A stretch of 64,000 bases of DNA. Source: Filosporella fistucella. Its lineage: Eukaryota; Ascomycota; Leotiomycetes; Helotiales. Positions 33,740 to 45,099 of the stretch are shown piece after piece. The notes below the pieces were generated by a model that was not told where the DNA came from, searched no databases, and saw only the letters and a program-made list of their open reading frames with translations. Position 1 is the stretch's first letter, and each line of letters starts with the position of its first letter. Location: the NCBI GenBank assembly GCA_030077755.1, contig JAQJZZ010000002.1:1302001-1366000 (forward strand). Direction: 5' to 3'. The translations under genes and the position numbers were made by a program.

Positions 33740-34507
33740 TTATTTACAACTGGTTTGTTTCTCTGGAAGACGAAATTTTTTGCTAGGTGCTACCTCTATC
33801 AGCTCATCGGGTGGTAAACCGCGAACAAACCAAGAGTACTGGAAGACAATGCACGCTATTTAATATCCACCTGACCTGCAGCCTTACATGAAAGCTTTTA
33901 ATCGCTGCAGGATTATTGCAATGTGCTCCTTGCACTGCCCAAATTTTGGAAAAGGCTCATTGTATACAGTGTTGATAGCTCGACGCCTTTGAATAGTCAT
34001 TGAAGGTAAAGGCTTCGAGAATAGCAAACGGAAAACGATGTTTGTTACCCGCTTTGAGCAAGATCTTCTTTCATGACCGCGAGCACCTTCAAGACTCAAC
34101 AATGGCCTTGAAGTAACTCAAAAAATTTCGATTAGAAGCTACAAGAGGTTAAAAACACAACTACCAGAGGCCTACTGGACATTGAGGAAAGGAATTCGAA
34201 TCACGGCCCCTCGCAATTCTGCAGCCTGAACAATGCCTTTGGCAAAATGAAAGACATCTTGAATCCAGCAAGATCCAGAACATCACAAACAAACGCAGCA
34301 AGGAATAGGTACTCGACATTCATCAAGGAGTTCCTGTGGGTCAACTCGAAGTGAAAACTCGGTACTACCGAAGCGAGCCGTGGTCGCCAAATCTGCCACA
34401 TTTTCACCATTAAAAGCACCTTAAGGACAAAAATGCATCAAATGCCCCCCCAACAAGCAGAATATAAATCAAAAGGCAACATTGAGGACCTTAAAAGCAA
34501 AAGAAAT
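33740..34507. other. gap without recognisable gene
   Basis: Short frames only, no motif. Lies between the dead oxidoreductase and the tRNA gene. Confidence 0.35.
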
Positions 34508-34596
34508 TGACCAAGCTGGGCTTCGATCCCAGGACCTTCTCGGTTTGACAACGCGAATTGTTAACGAGATGTGATAACCAACTACACCACCCGGCC
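34508..34596 (-). tRNA. tRNA-Val (AAC) with a 15-nt intron
   Basis: The minus strand folds as a cloverleaf: acceptor GGCCGGG with CTTGGTC (several G-U pairs), D arm with AGTTGGTTATC, anticodon stem TCTCG/CGAGA, and T stem CTGGG/CCCAG. The loop TTAACA gives anticodon AAC at 34560-34562. The extra 34544-34558 between positions 37 and 38 is the standard site of a tRNA intron. The T loop reads ATCGAAG instead of the usual TTCGAAC/TTCGATC, which is atypical. No CCA is encoded, as normal for eukaryotes. Confidence 0.85.
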
Positions 34597-34908
34597 AGAC
34601 ATCCTATTGGATGAGACGGATCGAGCTATAGAACAATATGAAGGATACCTAGGTTCTATCGTAAGGGAACTGAACAAGTCGGCTTCTTTTTGTAAACCTG
34701 CAGGGGTAAGTCAAAATCTTTATTGGCGGTGAAGGAGGTGGGTCTTGATGAAAAATCTCATTCTTCGGGCCGTTCCTCCAAAATTAAGCTAGGGTATCAA
34801 ACGTCGACGGTGGTTGAAGACCGAATTACGAAAAGGGTATCGAAAAAAGTCCTCCAACGCCGTGCTGAAATGCCAATCCAATCAAACATCTCTCGCACGC
34901 TATGCTAA

Positions 34909-36914
34909 TCAGTGAAATCGCAACCGAACAATTGAAAAGAGCATATTCTGAAGCACATGAACCATCACAACTACTCCAGTTGGTAATAGTTCTGGCCATG
35001 TCCCAAGATCTTGCTTTGCCTCTCCTGTCACATCCATCCTCCATCCGTACCAAAGAATCCTTCGTACTATCCAAGCTGCCACAATCTCACATGCCCAAGT
35101 GACGATGGAGGCATAAAATGTCAACCCGAAATCGTAGCTTTCACCACTGCCAATTGGACTTCCGCCAACAGGAGGGCTGGCATTCTGCTGATCAAATGCG
35201 AAGTAAGGATAAACATCTTTATTGCCCCCATAGTGAAGGACTACGACCGAGCCTAAAAATGCAAGCATAGAAACATTTTCGGCGAGGGAGCGGATGAAAA
35301 TGTTCCTGGCGCAGAATTTTTGGTAAGCTGGGAGTGTTTGCCCGTTGATACTCAGGATGCTGAGGATATAGTGGAATGGTTTTGACATGGTAAGCGGTCC
35401 AAGGATAATGAGTAGCGTAGAAGACAGCACTTGAAGCAAGATGAATTGTTGAGGTGAGCGAAGCCGTGCGTAAAGAGCTCGCACGTATGTTTGGTAAGTG
35501 AGGGCGAAGTAGCTAGACCGTGTCAGTAGATGCTACCCACGAGTCCATGGAAAACCTACAGTTTGAAGATCCATCCCAAGGGATAGCTACCCACTCTCTC
35601 GCCTTCATTACCACCCAGTATCCACCCCACTAAGCCATCGAGGAGATGAACCGTCAGAACCCAAGTGTAAACGTACACAATTGTCTGAATGGTGCTGTGA
35701 GGTAATGTCCTCAAGTAAATCTCACCATATGCTTCTCCTAGCACATACGCCATCATCCCAATGTAAAGTGCTGCACAAAACCATATGAACCTCATAAAAC
35801 TAGCTGGTATCCATCGTTTCCTCAAGGCAAGGTTTCTATCATGCAAACGGTTGTAATCAGACGCAAGAGCAACTTCTAGAGGCGCATTTGGATCAAAAGT
35901 AGACTGTGGAACTTGAGGTCTTCTCGGTCGATCCCTAGCAGCAAGTGTATCACTATCTCCAGTCCACCAAGACGTTGTAAATATTCGTTGGGTTTCAGAT
36001 AGTGAGTTTCGAAGTCCCAGATGTCGCTCATGGTTTAGCAGAATAGCACAGGCTAGTATCAATGGCATAGCCATTGTAAAGAATGTCCAACATATCCACG
36101 CAGTGTTATGCATAGTATAGTATCGTAGCTCGGGGAAGTAATAAATGGGTATTGGGACCGCTATAGAAATGGCTGCTATGACGGATACTGTGAATGGGAA
36201 ACCCAAGCTCTCTGGCCACCTAGATTCTGTTAGCCTTATTTTGGCACATTGAATATTGAGATCTGACCAGTTGAGACTATAGATGTTGAAAACTTTCGTT
36301 ATCCACATTAATGCAGTAACATTATACAACCCATAGTAGACAAACAGGAAGAACCAGAAGTTGATCTCAACTCGAGCCTCTCCGTGACCAGGAACCTTAT
36401 GCCCCAGAAGATTGTAAAATGATGGGTCCAAATCATCGTCATCAGGTAATTCGTATTGTGGGAAAGGTAGAGCACACCATGCAACTGCCTGCTTATTGTC
36501 AGTACTTCTGCTTGATTTAGTCCGCCTTGTATCACTAACCAAGGCAGCTGGTAGGACAGCCAGTACAGCCCATCTAGACCACCATTTATCCACAAGCCTC
36601 CCAACAACGGCTTGTTTTGGTTCCAGCCAAAGATCCCTTTGTGTCCTTCCCCATCTCCTCAAAGCTCCCATATCTTCCCTTTCCAGCAGATCCCCTTCAT
36701 CACTATCATCTTCATCATCTTGTCCAAACACCGAACTATAACCTCGTCCAAAACTTCTACCACCATAAAGTCCCCCTAGCAAGCTATTTCTATGACTCCT
36801 CCTGCCATGTCTATGAACATCGGGGACCGCGCGGAATCGTCCGAGTAATGGCGAGCTATCAGTAGCTGGTCCTCGGGATTCGGAGCCTTGTTGGAAAGTA
36901 AAAAAGGAAGGCAT
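34909..36914 (-). CDS. multispanning membrane protein, unknown function
   Basis: Three exons: 36540-36914, 35560-36488 and 34909-35512, 635 residues. The first intron is 51 nt, a multiple of three and free of stops, so it could be missed; its ends are GTTAGT and AAGCAG with a CTGAC branch. The second (35513-35559) has GTAGGT and CTAG ends and restores FKLYFALTYQTYVRALYARL. Residues 1-120 are basic, Ser/Gly-rich with an acidic patch (QDDEDDSDEGD), and likely cytosolic. About eight to ten hydrophobic segments follow, including INFWFFLFVYYGLYNVTALMW and FMRFIWFCAALYIGMMAYVLG. No transporter signature is evident. I do not know the family. Confidence 0.65.
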
Positions 36915-37650
36915 TCGACCCTTCTGATGTGCGTTATATGTACAAATCTATCAGGCGCATGGTAATCATGATGTGAGTTTGTGGTGGAATTCTATGTGAG
37001 ACATGTAGATTGGGTGAGGTGAGTTGTTGCTACGGGGGCACTTCGGCAGATATTTGGCACGTGAAAAGTGGGTGAGCAATCAAACTCACGATGCTTTTTC
37101 GAAGCCTCATTCTTTGTTTGTGATTCGCAAGCTACTCTTCATCTCCTATCGGGCAGTAGTCCATCTACAGGACGATCAATATGAACTGTTTGTTGTGATT
37201 ATACTCCATTTGCGTGGATTGGTTGGAATACTCGCCTTGCTTCAATTTACTTGCCTCCCTTGCCTCCTTGTCTATTACCATTCTGCAGTACCTGATGACT
37301 AAATCAAGCTTCTTCTCACAATTCAAAATCCCGGCCGGAGATTTCTGTCCTATCAATATGGCTATGAATAGGATTGTTTTGCCCCATCAACGGCTTTAGT
37401 TCAGCCAATCTGTCCCAATTGGTCACATTTGTGTTCGGTTCAATATCAAATTTCCAGCCTCATCTCCTATTTCTTTTTTGATCTATCATCTCATTGGTAA
37501 CGTTTTCGTACTCTGAACCACCACAATGATGTTGTCCAAGATCTGATTCAGTCGTATTGTTATTGCATCGAGGCCTCTCGAGTGTGGGAAGACTCAAAAT
37601 GGACTCGATGGCCAGCGGCATGAAGTTACTTGTTCGGTATTGATTTCACC
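36915..37650. other. shared upstream region of two divergent genes
   Basis: The minus-strand membrane protein and the plus-strand surface protein start on either side of this 0.7 kb. No gene inside; both promoters must lie here. Confidence 0.5.
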
Positions 37651-38672
37651 ATGTCAGGTCCTACAGAGAAAAGCACAGAAGGAGGAGACTCCACTGACAG
37701 TGTGGATAAGTCATACAATTCAGGCAGCCTAGAAAAGAACGCTTATCGAGCGTCGGTGTTTGTCGAGCAGAACGATCTGCCTCCAATCTGGGGAAAAGAG
37801 TCACAACCTGGATACAAGGGCAGAAGGGTACTCGGAATGGACGCCAATGATGAGAAAGGTCCATTCGCCAATACAGGACCTCTTGGAGCCTACGAAACAT
37901 CCTATGACGACGTAGAATCGAGGCCGTCTGGGGTATCTTTGCCACCGCACGTCTATGAGATCCCAGCACGGTATGGAGGGAAGGGAGTAGGATATAGTGA
38001 TGATTACGTGGTTCCGTTGGCTTCAGCTCATGAAGATTGGAAGGATTATTCCCGGAGCGATAAAGTCTGCGGCATCGGACGGATGGCATTTTGGATTGGA
38101 TTTGGTGTCATATGTGTGTTGATTGTATGTGCAGCAGTTGGCGGGGTCATTGCTGGGGTTTTGACATCGCAAAAGGCTGCAGAGAAGTAGGTGATCAGAT
38201 ATTTTACACAACAATAAATACTAACAACCTATCTAGAGCCGCAGCAGCTAGCTCTGCCAGCGCTGCCGTCGCAGTCAGCACTGGCTATTTGACGCTCACC
38301 TCATTATCATCCTATACAAGAACAAGCACCCGAGCTGATGGATCCGAGTTTCTGACAACCGAAGTCTCTGTCTACCTTTCAACATCAATTATGATGCCAG
38401 GCGTGGTGACAAATTCTCACAATTCTACTGTTCCTCTCACATCTGGCTCCATCAGCGCAAAATCAACTGTATCCGCCTCCATCACATCTTCCTCGATCTC
38501 GAGCATCAGCACGAGCATTTCCACTACCGCTTTAACCACCGCAACGAACTCGGAGATATCCACAACTGATTCTACAAAATCAGCTCCAAGTTCTATGCCT
38601 TCAGGAGGAATATTCCCTTCAGATTGTCCCGCTGGCAGCAATAGCTCTACCAGTGCGACGGGCTGCAAATAG
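37651..38672 (+). CDS. single-pass membrane protein with Ser/Thr-rich outer part
   Basis: Two exons, 37651-38186 and 38237-38672, with a 50-nt intron (AA|GTAGGT...TATCTAG|A), giving 323 residues. The start MSGPTEK at 37651 is the first ATG; upstream sequence in frame lacks one. Residues 1-148 are hydrophilic and likely cytosolic. A single membrane segment of about 25 residues (IGFGVICVLIVCAAVGGVIAG) follows the basic stretch CGIGRMAFW. The intron comes right after it, and the second exon encodes an Ala/Ser/Thr-rich region (SSSISSISTSISTTALTT) suited to dense O-mannosylation, ending with two cysteines (CPAGSNS...GCK). The layout resembles fungal Wsc/Mid-type wall sensors but lacks the WSC domain and a signal peptide, so that role is only a guess. 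Confidence 0.65.
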
Positions 38673-41600
38673 AACATTGAATTGTTCATATATCCTACAT
38701 GTAGCTATCATGCAAGGCCTCAATCGTATCTCTAGCAAGAACATCCAGGGAAGGCGTCATTTCTAGTACCAATTATCAAAGAACAAACAGCACGGAACCG
38801 GCCGGGTCTCTTTATGTATCGTATGTATATTTCATTCAGCGCAGAGTTCGGAGTACAGATATACATGTAATTTAAGTCTTCTTGAATTTTGGGAATATGA
38901 TTCTGTAGTACGCAGATCAGATCGGAGCTCGTCTCAATACGTTATATCAATTAAGATACTTGCAAGATTCCTCTCTTTCCCTTAGTACGTTTTCATAACC
39001 TTGCGAGTCCGGCATGTCTATTTCCACCGCAAATCGGAACATAATTTATCAACCCACATATCAGCACAGACCGTATACATACCACGGATACTCATCTTCC
39101 CGATTTTGACTCTGCAGGCCCATCTTTCTCTCAAGGATAAACCTCAGCTATTCATAGAAAATGCTACCCATATTTCCCACTTTACTCAGCAACTAAACTA
39201 AATAATCCACTTTCCACCTGAAAAGGCAGTGCGACAAGGACAAGGAGAGAAAAGAGATGCCAGGTACAATACTAGTAGAGGGGAGAAAGGTCTCGATTCT
39301 GAGGTTCTGGATTTTATCCTTGATTTGATTTTCAGAGGGAGGGAGGGAAGCTGGGTGGAAGGTATGGCGAGGTGAGTTATTATAACTTAAAATTTGATAC
39401 GATAGACTGAGGTGTATACGATCTCGAATCACCAAATCAGGCCAACGTAAAATATCCAATATTTCATTTCTCATAGCTTATAGAGAAATAAGTCGATAGC
39501 TTTAAGATGTATCTTCAATCACTATGCAGATACATCACTATGCCGAAGCATTGAAAACTAGCCAGCCAGCCCCTCTATCATAGTGATAGTGACATCCTTA
39601 TCGATAAGCACATGCACCTCCAAAATGTAATGCGCGATGTCGTGCACTCACCCACCATTTTACAATGTAATCCTAGGCTTTTCTAGGATAGAAATAATTA
39701 CCTTATGATGAGTCGATGACTCGGTCGATTAAATTCCTCTAGTCCGGAATTCTTTTCGATATTTCAATCTCTATCGATTTCATTACTCTGATTAGAAGAA
39801 TTTACCTATGCAAAGTCGCAATCCCGTAACCTATCCTCTCTCCCAAACAAAACCCTCATCCTCACCTCCATGTCCCCTCGTTCAAGCCACCCAGCCTCAT
39901 CACCTTCAGGTAACAGGACCGAACTGCCTATTCTCTCCCAGCCATCCTTATCAGCCCCAACCCTCCAAACCCCCATTTCCATGCACCGCTTCCAAACATG
40001 TGAAAACCGACGACCACAATCTGTGACTCTTAAGAATTGGCGCACTTCCGCCAAAGCGTGGGGTAAACTGCGGTAGAACGCCCTTGGTTCTGGTGATTGG
40101 TTGTTTATGATAGAAGGAGAGGATGAGGTGCTTTTGTGGATGGGAGGGTTGGGGGCTGATGGTGGTTTTTACACGGAAGTATAGATAGAATATTCTGTTG
40201 AGGAGTGCTGTATCTTCATATTTCACTATATATTGTACGTCCTTGTATATGATCACGGAATACCAAATGTAGTATCGCGATATAACACATCATAAGGTGA
40301 TCAAAGAGTGTGAATCATTCCAGATGTGTCATCGGAATATAAATAAATAAACATCAATTTATTTATTCCCTAGTGTATACACCCTTGGAGGCGCAAACTA
40401 CAAGTAATATTCCTTCTCTAGGAAGATCAGGCTCTTCTCCCCGTAAAGGTGGAAAGGTCGCGTTTCTTCTCCGAAATTCAATGGTTAGAATCAGTGGGCT
40501 TGGTGAGACAAAGTACGAGTGTGGCACAACATACAGAGTGGAGTGCAGCAGATGGGGAATATATTAGTGTGTTGAATGCGGTATGCTGCATTCATTGAGG
40601 GGTTATTTTCTGAATCAAGATTGAGGCTGTTGCACGACATATACATTCATCGCCTGTGGATATATCTGCATAAGGTGGAGAGAGCGAAACCTATTGTGTG
40701 CTGATATACAGCAGCAATATCTGAATCGTGAATAAACTAGCTATACTCGCCAGACGTGCATCGTAAACCAGGACCCAAAATTGTTGAGATGTGTCGTCAA
40801 GGAATAATCCAGCTGTCCCTTACTCGTTTAGTCAGGTCATGTCAGGTCAGATTTGGCAAAATAGGATTTAAAGAAAAAAAAATAAAAAAATGCTATCCCG
40901 CTTTAATTCTTTGCCCCTCCATGCTCCGCTCACCGTCTTTAAGCTTCCAAGCAAAAGCACTACATTCGAGCTAGAACATATCAGTCCAGAAGTACACACA
41001 CTTCACGTCTATTCTTCAAGGCAGCAAGCCGACACGAAGACTATTGTTCAGCGCTACTGCTGCTATCAGCCTACCTTGTCTTACCGTGTTCCGTCTTTGG
41101 ACTGTAGACAGTTAACCCTATCTCGACCTTGACGTCGAGGCTAGTCAGCTTGTCCCATTGCAGCTCTGGATGTTGAATGCAGACACTTGAGTCGTTACTC
41201 GTTACGCATTCTTTAGGTTGTCTGCACAATATTGTTAGCTAGTCTGCACATTTATTGTTAGCTGGTCCGATTTGCTGGCGGGTTCTCCCCGTCTGCCCAT
41301 CAGCTTTCAGTATCCGTCTTCCGTTGTGCTGTAGCCCTCCAGCTTGCTTCCCTTTCACCCTTCACCCCTCCATCCAAACGAGTCTCGCCTCTCGCCCACT
41401 CCAGTACTGTCGAGACTGGCTCTTCCACTTCCACTTCCACTTCTTTCTTGTCTCACCTTACTACTTACCTTACTACTACGGAGGTATACTCACTCACGCT
41501 ACTCACCTTATTCACCTCCCTTTCTCACACCTCTGCCGACTTGGCCTCTTTAAGCAATATTATTACCTCCCTTATTTGCTCTTTCTATCATTCTTCCCTG

Positions 41601-41700
41601 CTTCCGGTGCAACCAAGCCAATTAAGTGCCCACTATCAACCCTCGATGGGTGTAGTTCGAGAGCAGCCCACAATAGCCACAACAAGTAAAAATTCCAACC
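38673..41700. other. 3-kb gap, no gene recognised
   Basis: Both strands carry many stops. Apparent frames near 39806-40054 (minus) and 40373-40567 (plus) lack an ATG in a sensible position or any motif. Short AT-rich sections occur around 39480-39800 and 40200-40370. No RNA gene found. Confidence 0.4.
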
Positions 41701-41974
41701 TAAGTTGCCAGCCAGCCAGCCAGCCAGCCCATCCCATCCTCTCAAACAACCCCACCAGCCACGGCCACTCTTCTCGAACGCCTACGGTCTGATCGGTCTG
41801 ATCGGTCAATCCCAGAACACTTTTTTTTTATCTTTGCTTTGCCTTTGCATATCTCACTACCGACCGAAACCTCACCTCACCTTACCATTCCCTACCACCT
41901 ACCTTACCCTACCTCACCTTACCTAACCTCACTCACTTACTCACCCTTCTCCTCCTCCTTCTCTTCTCTCCACG
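41340..41974 (+). promoter_or_regulatory. pyrimidine-rich leader of the adenine phosphoribosyltransferase gene
   Basis: The 630 bp before the ATG are dominated by C and T. They include CCACTTCCACTTCCACTTC near 41430, a (CAGC)n run at about 41707-41729, and repeated CTCACCTTACC/TACCTTACC words at 41868-41946. Such CT-rich leaders mark transcription start regions of highly expressed fungal genes. No upstream ATG-led frame of note; boundaries of the 5' UTR are not visible. Confidence 0.45.
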
Positions 41975-42704
41975 ATGTCCGCTCCACAGCCTACCGTCAC
42001 CTCGACCTCGATTCTATCATCCTCCGCAGACACTAAGCTCAACGAGAATGCCACGAGACTTGAGTCCCAGTCCACCACCTCTTCCACCAGTGCCTCCGAA
42101 CTCGCCCGTACAAAGCAGAGTCTGCAAGCCGCCCTTCGACAATTCCCTGACTTCCCGATTCCTGGCATAGATTTCGTCGATATCCTCCCTCTGTTCGCAA
42201 ACCACGCTCTGCATACTTCCCTTATCCGCGCACTGGAACTTCAAGTCAAGTTCTTCAATGATGGCGTCACTCCCGATGTCGTGATCGGTCTTGATGCGAG
42301 AGGTTTTCTCTTTGGCCCCAGCCTTGCATTGACACTTGGTGCGAGCTTTGCGCCCGTTCGTAAGCGTGGGAAGTTACCTGGTCCGACTGAGGAGGCATCG
42401 TTCGATAAGGAGTATGGGCAAGACTTCTTCCAGATTCAAGGCGATGCTATAAAGAAGGGTCAGACTGTGCTGGTGGTTGATGATATTATTGCTACTGGTA
42501 TGTCAAGTGCTATCTCGAAGTCAGCCACTTACTAATGGTCCAATAGGAGGGTCTGCAGCTGCTGCCGGTCAACTTGTCAAACAACTTGGAGGTAATTTGG
42601 TTGGATACCTCTTCATACTCGAACTCGACTTTTTGAAAGGTCGTGATAAGTTGGATGCACCAGTCTTCACTTTGTTATCGGACGACATGAAGACAGATAA
42701 ATAA
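41975..42704 (+). CDS. adenine phosphoribosyltransferase
   Basis: Two exons, 41975-42497 and 42547-42704, 226 residues. The PRPP-binding motif [14 protein letters not shown] (165-178) is split by the intron inside ATG-G and rejoined perfectly. [12 protein letters not shown] (59-70) and [17 protein letters not shown] (103-119) are hallmarks of this enzyme, which converts adenine and PRPP to AMP in purine salvage in the cytosol. The first 45 residues are Ser/Thr-rich and exceed the usual fungal length; a later start is unlikely because the next Met lies within the catalytic region. Donor GTATGT, acceptor CAATAG. Confidence 0.92.
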
Positions 42705-43383
42705 GCCTGAATATCTCTACTCTTATTTTTGCATATTCGACAGCATATCTGGTTACATACTTCCTGGATAATTATCTGGTGGTTCTCTTTGGCGTTGGGG
42801 TTAGGGCATTTGAGGATAGATAGCGTTGCATTATTGGTGGTTGCATTTGATTGGCGATATGATGCTTCTTAGAAGTCACATCTGGCCTGCTTTACAGGGA
42901 GGAGGCTTCTGAAGGCACCTTTACTCAGGGCAGCTTTTGAGGCATGCAGCAAGTACAAAAGTTTCAGCATTTCTGATCAGGCTTGGAGACTGATAGCACA
43001 GCTAGACTTTTCGTCTGGTTTTATGGAGCGTAATGGGTGGTATGGCTCCTTTTCAAATGATACACTCAACTTTACTCCCCTTTTTGGTATCCAGTCTCTT
43101 CAAATTAACGTGAATGACAAAGCTGTCGAAAATTGCAATGATTTCAAATTTTCACGTTTCTGGTTCTGTCTCTGGTGGGATGGAGGGGCATGTGGTCCAA
43201 GCTCTCGCATTCTTCGAGAATGACTAGGATAATGCGATTCAACGGCAAGGGCGATTTAGATAATGCAAGGCATAGGCATCTTTCGACTATATTGATTTAA
43301 TTCTCTCATCCTCAATATGGAAATAACACAAAACTTCTCATCACTGTCAAAATTCCCTCTTTCTCCATCTTTCCTTCTTGCAA
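42705..43383. other. intergenic, 3' UTR and promoter
   Basis: Holds the 3' region of the phosphoribosyltransferase gene and the upstream region of the Rae1 gene, with no further gene evident. Confidence 0.45.
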
Positions 43384-44672
43384 ATGTCTTCCCTCTTCTC
43401 CAAAGGTAGTGTCATCAAACCACCAGATATCAGCAAAGATCTCAAGCTTTCTACTCCTCCCGATGATAGTATCTCCTCTCTCTCATGGTCTTCACAAGAG
43501 GACCTACTGGCAGTCTCATCCTGGGATCACCTCGTCCGCATTTATGATGTGAGGGGGAAAGGAAGCACGGGGAAGGGAGTTGCATCCATTAATTTCCAAG
43601 CACCAGTCCTTTCTTGCGACTGGTCAATAGTAAGAATATGCTCTCTCAAAATTCTGAGCTTGAGATCTGACTGAGCTTCCAGGATGGCCAAAAAGTAGTT
43701 GGTGCAGGCGCAGATAGATCTGCGATGCTTCTGGATATAGGGGGTGGAGTCGGAGCGCCAGCTATACAGGTTGCAGCACATGATTCTCCTATCAAATGCG
43801 TCAAGTTCTTCACTGATCCAAATACGAACCAACAAATGATCGTTACCGGCTCCTGGGATAAGACCGTCAAGTTCTGGGATCTGAGAACAGATACACCTAC
43901 AAGTACGTTGACGTTCGACGAACGGGTGTATGATATGGATGTCAAAAACAATCTACTTGTCATTGCGACTGCGGATCGCAAATTTCATATTGTGAACTTG
44001 GGAAACCGCAATAATGTATGGAAGACTCGTGCGAGTCCGGTGGCGAATCAGATCAGGTCCATCAGTTGCTACCTGGATTCAACTGGATTCATAGCTGGCA
44101 CCATTGAAGGACGGTGTTCATTCCAATATGTCCATGATGAAGACCAGCAGAAGTACAATCTTACGTGATTCAGAACCCCGGAGTATTTCAGCTAACATAC
44201 TCTCAGAAAAGGTTACAATTTCAGATGCCACCGAGATCCTGCATCAAACAAGACCACCAACATATTTTCCATAAATTGTGTGTCGACACATCCTATTTTT
44301 GGCACATTCTCGACGGCGGGCTCAGATGGCAGTTTCCAGTTCTGGGACAAGGATAAGAAATCTAGATTGAGAGAGTATCCGAAACTTGATGGGCCGATAT
44401 CTGCTACTGCTTTTAACTCCAATGGGGTGCTTTTCGCATACGCTGTGAGTTATGATTGGAGTAAAGGGTATGTTATTCGTTTCTTGCGATTGAGGGTAGA
44501 GGAAACTTAAGTTTCAAAAAATTCTTACCTGCTTTAAGTTTAATCTGGAAAATACTGATTTACATACAGATTCATGGGAAACACCCCGCAGCATCCTAAT
44601 TGGATCGGATTGCACACTGTGGAGGACGAGGACTGTAAGCCAAGACCACCACCAACCTTAGGTAGGAGGTAA
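43384..44672 (+). CDS. rae1: mRNA export factor Rae1/Gle2 (WD40)
   Basis: Four exons: 43384-43629, 43683-44164, 44207-44467 and 44580-44672 would miss the last acceptor; the last exon is 44570-44672. Joined length is 363 residues. The seven-bladed propeller shows repeated WD endings (WDHLVRIYD, GSWDKTVKFWDL, GSDGSFQFWDKD). Rae1/Gle2 marks include VTGSWDKTVKFWD, THPIFGTFSTAGSDG and AYAVSYDWSKG. The protein binds nucleoporin Nup98 through a GLEBS motif and acts in mRNA export at the nuclear pore. The third intron interrupts SYDWSKG|FMGN. The donor of the second intron is GTGATT, a weaker form, but the branch GCTAAC and acceptor CTCAG are good and the frame closes. The C-terminus is short (PRPPPTLGRR). 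Confidence 0.9.
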
Positions 44673-45099
44673 AAGTTGAATTTTGAATTTTGGAAAATGG
44701 GATTATGGAGCACGATTCAAAATGCAATATCATAATCATGAGAACCGGAGAGATAATGACGTGTTGTGTGATGCTCAGAAAGTGGTACAACTTTTCGGAT
44801 GGTGGGACTGCTTTGGTGCAGTTCTAAATGCTAGACAGGACAGCGAGGTCTGCCTGTGGTGGAACATTTTATGCAGGATATTCATTTCCAAATCATATTG
44901 AGATTCTGGCTTAAACACAACATTCACCCACAAAAATGTAATTATCATCATGATTCCATTTCACACCTTCGCAAGAGCTCCCCTCCAGCTCAAGCTAGTT
45001 CCCCACACCCCTGTCTAAGAATGACATAGCTCCAACCCCAGACCCTAACCATATCATCAACGACAACACCACATCTTTATCATCACCACGCACGCAGCT

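Noticed and set aside
39806..40054. 82-codon minus-strand frame with charged, protein-like sequence
   Set aside because: It opens with TTG, and the first ATG in frame leaves only a short fragment. The plus strand is equally open. No splice partners found.
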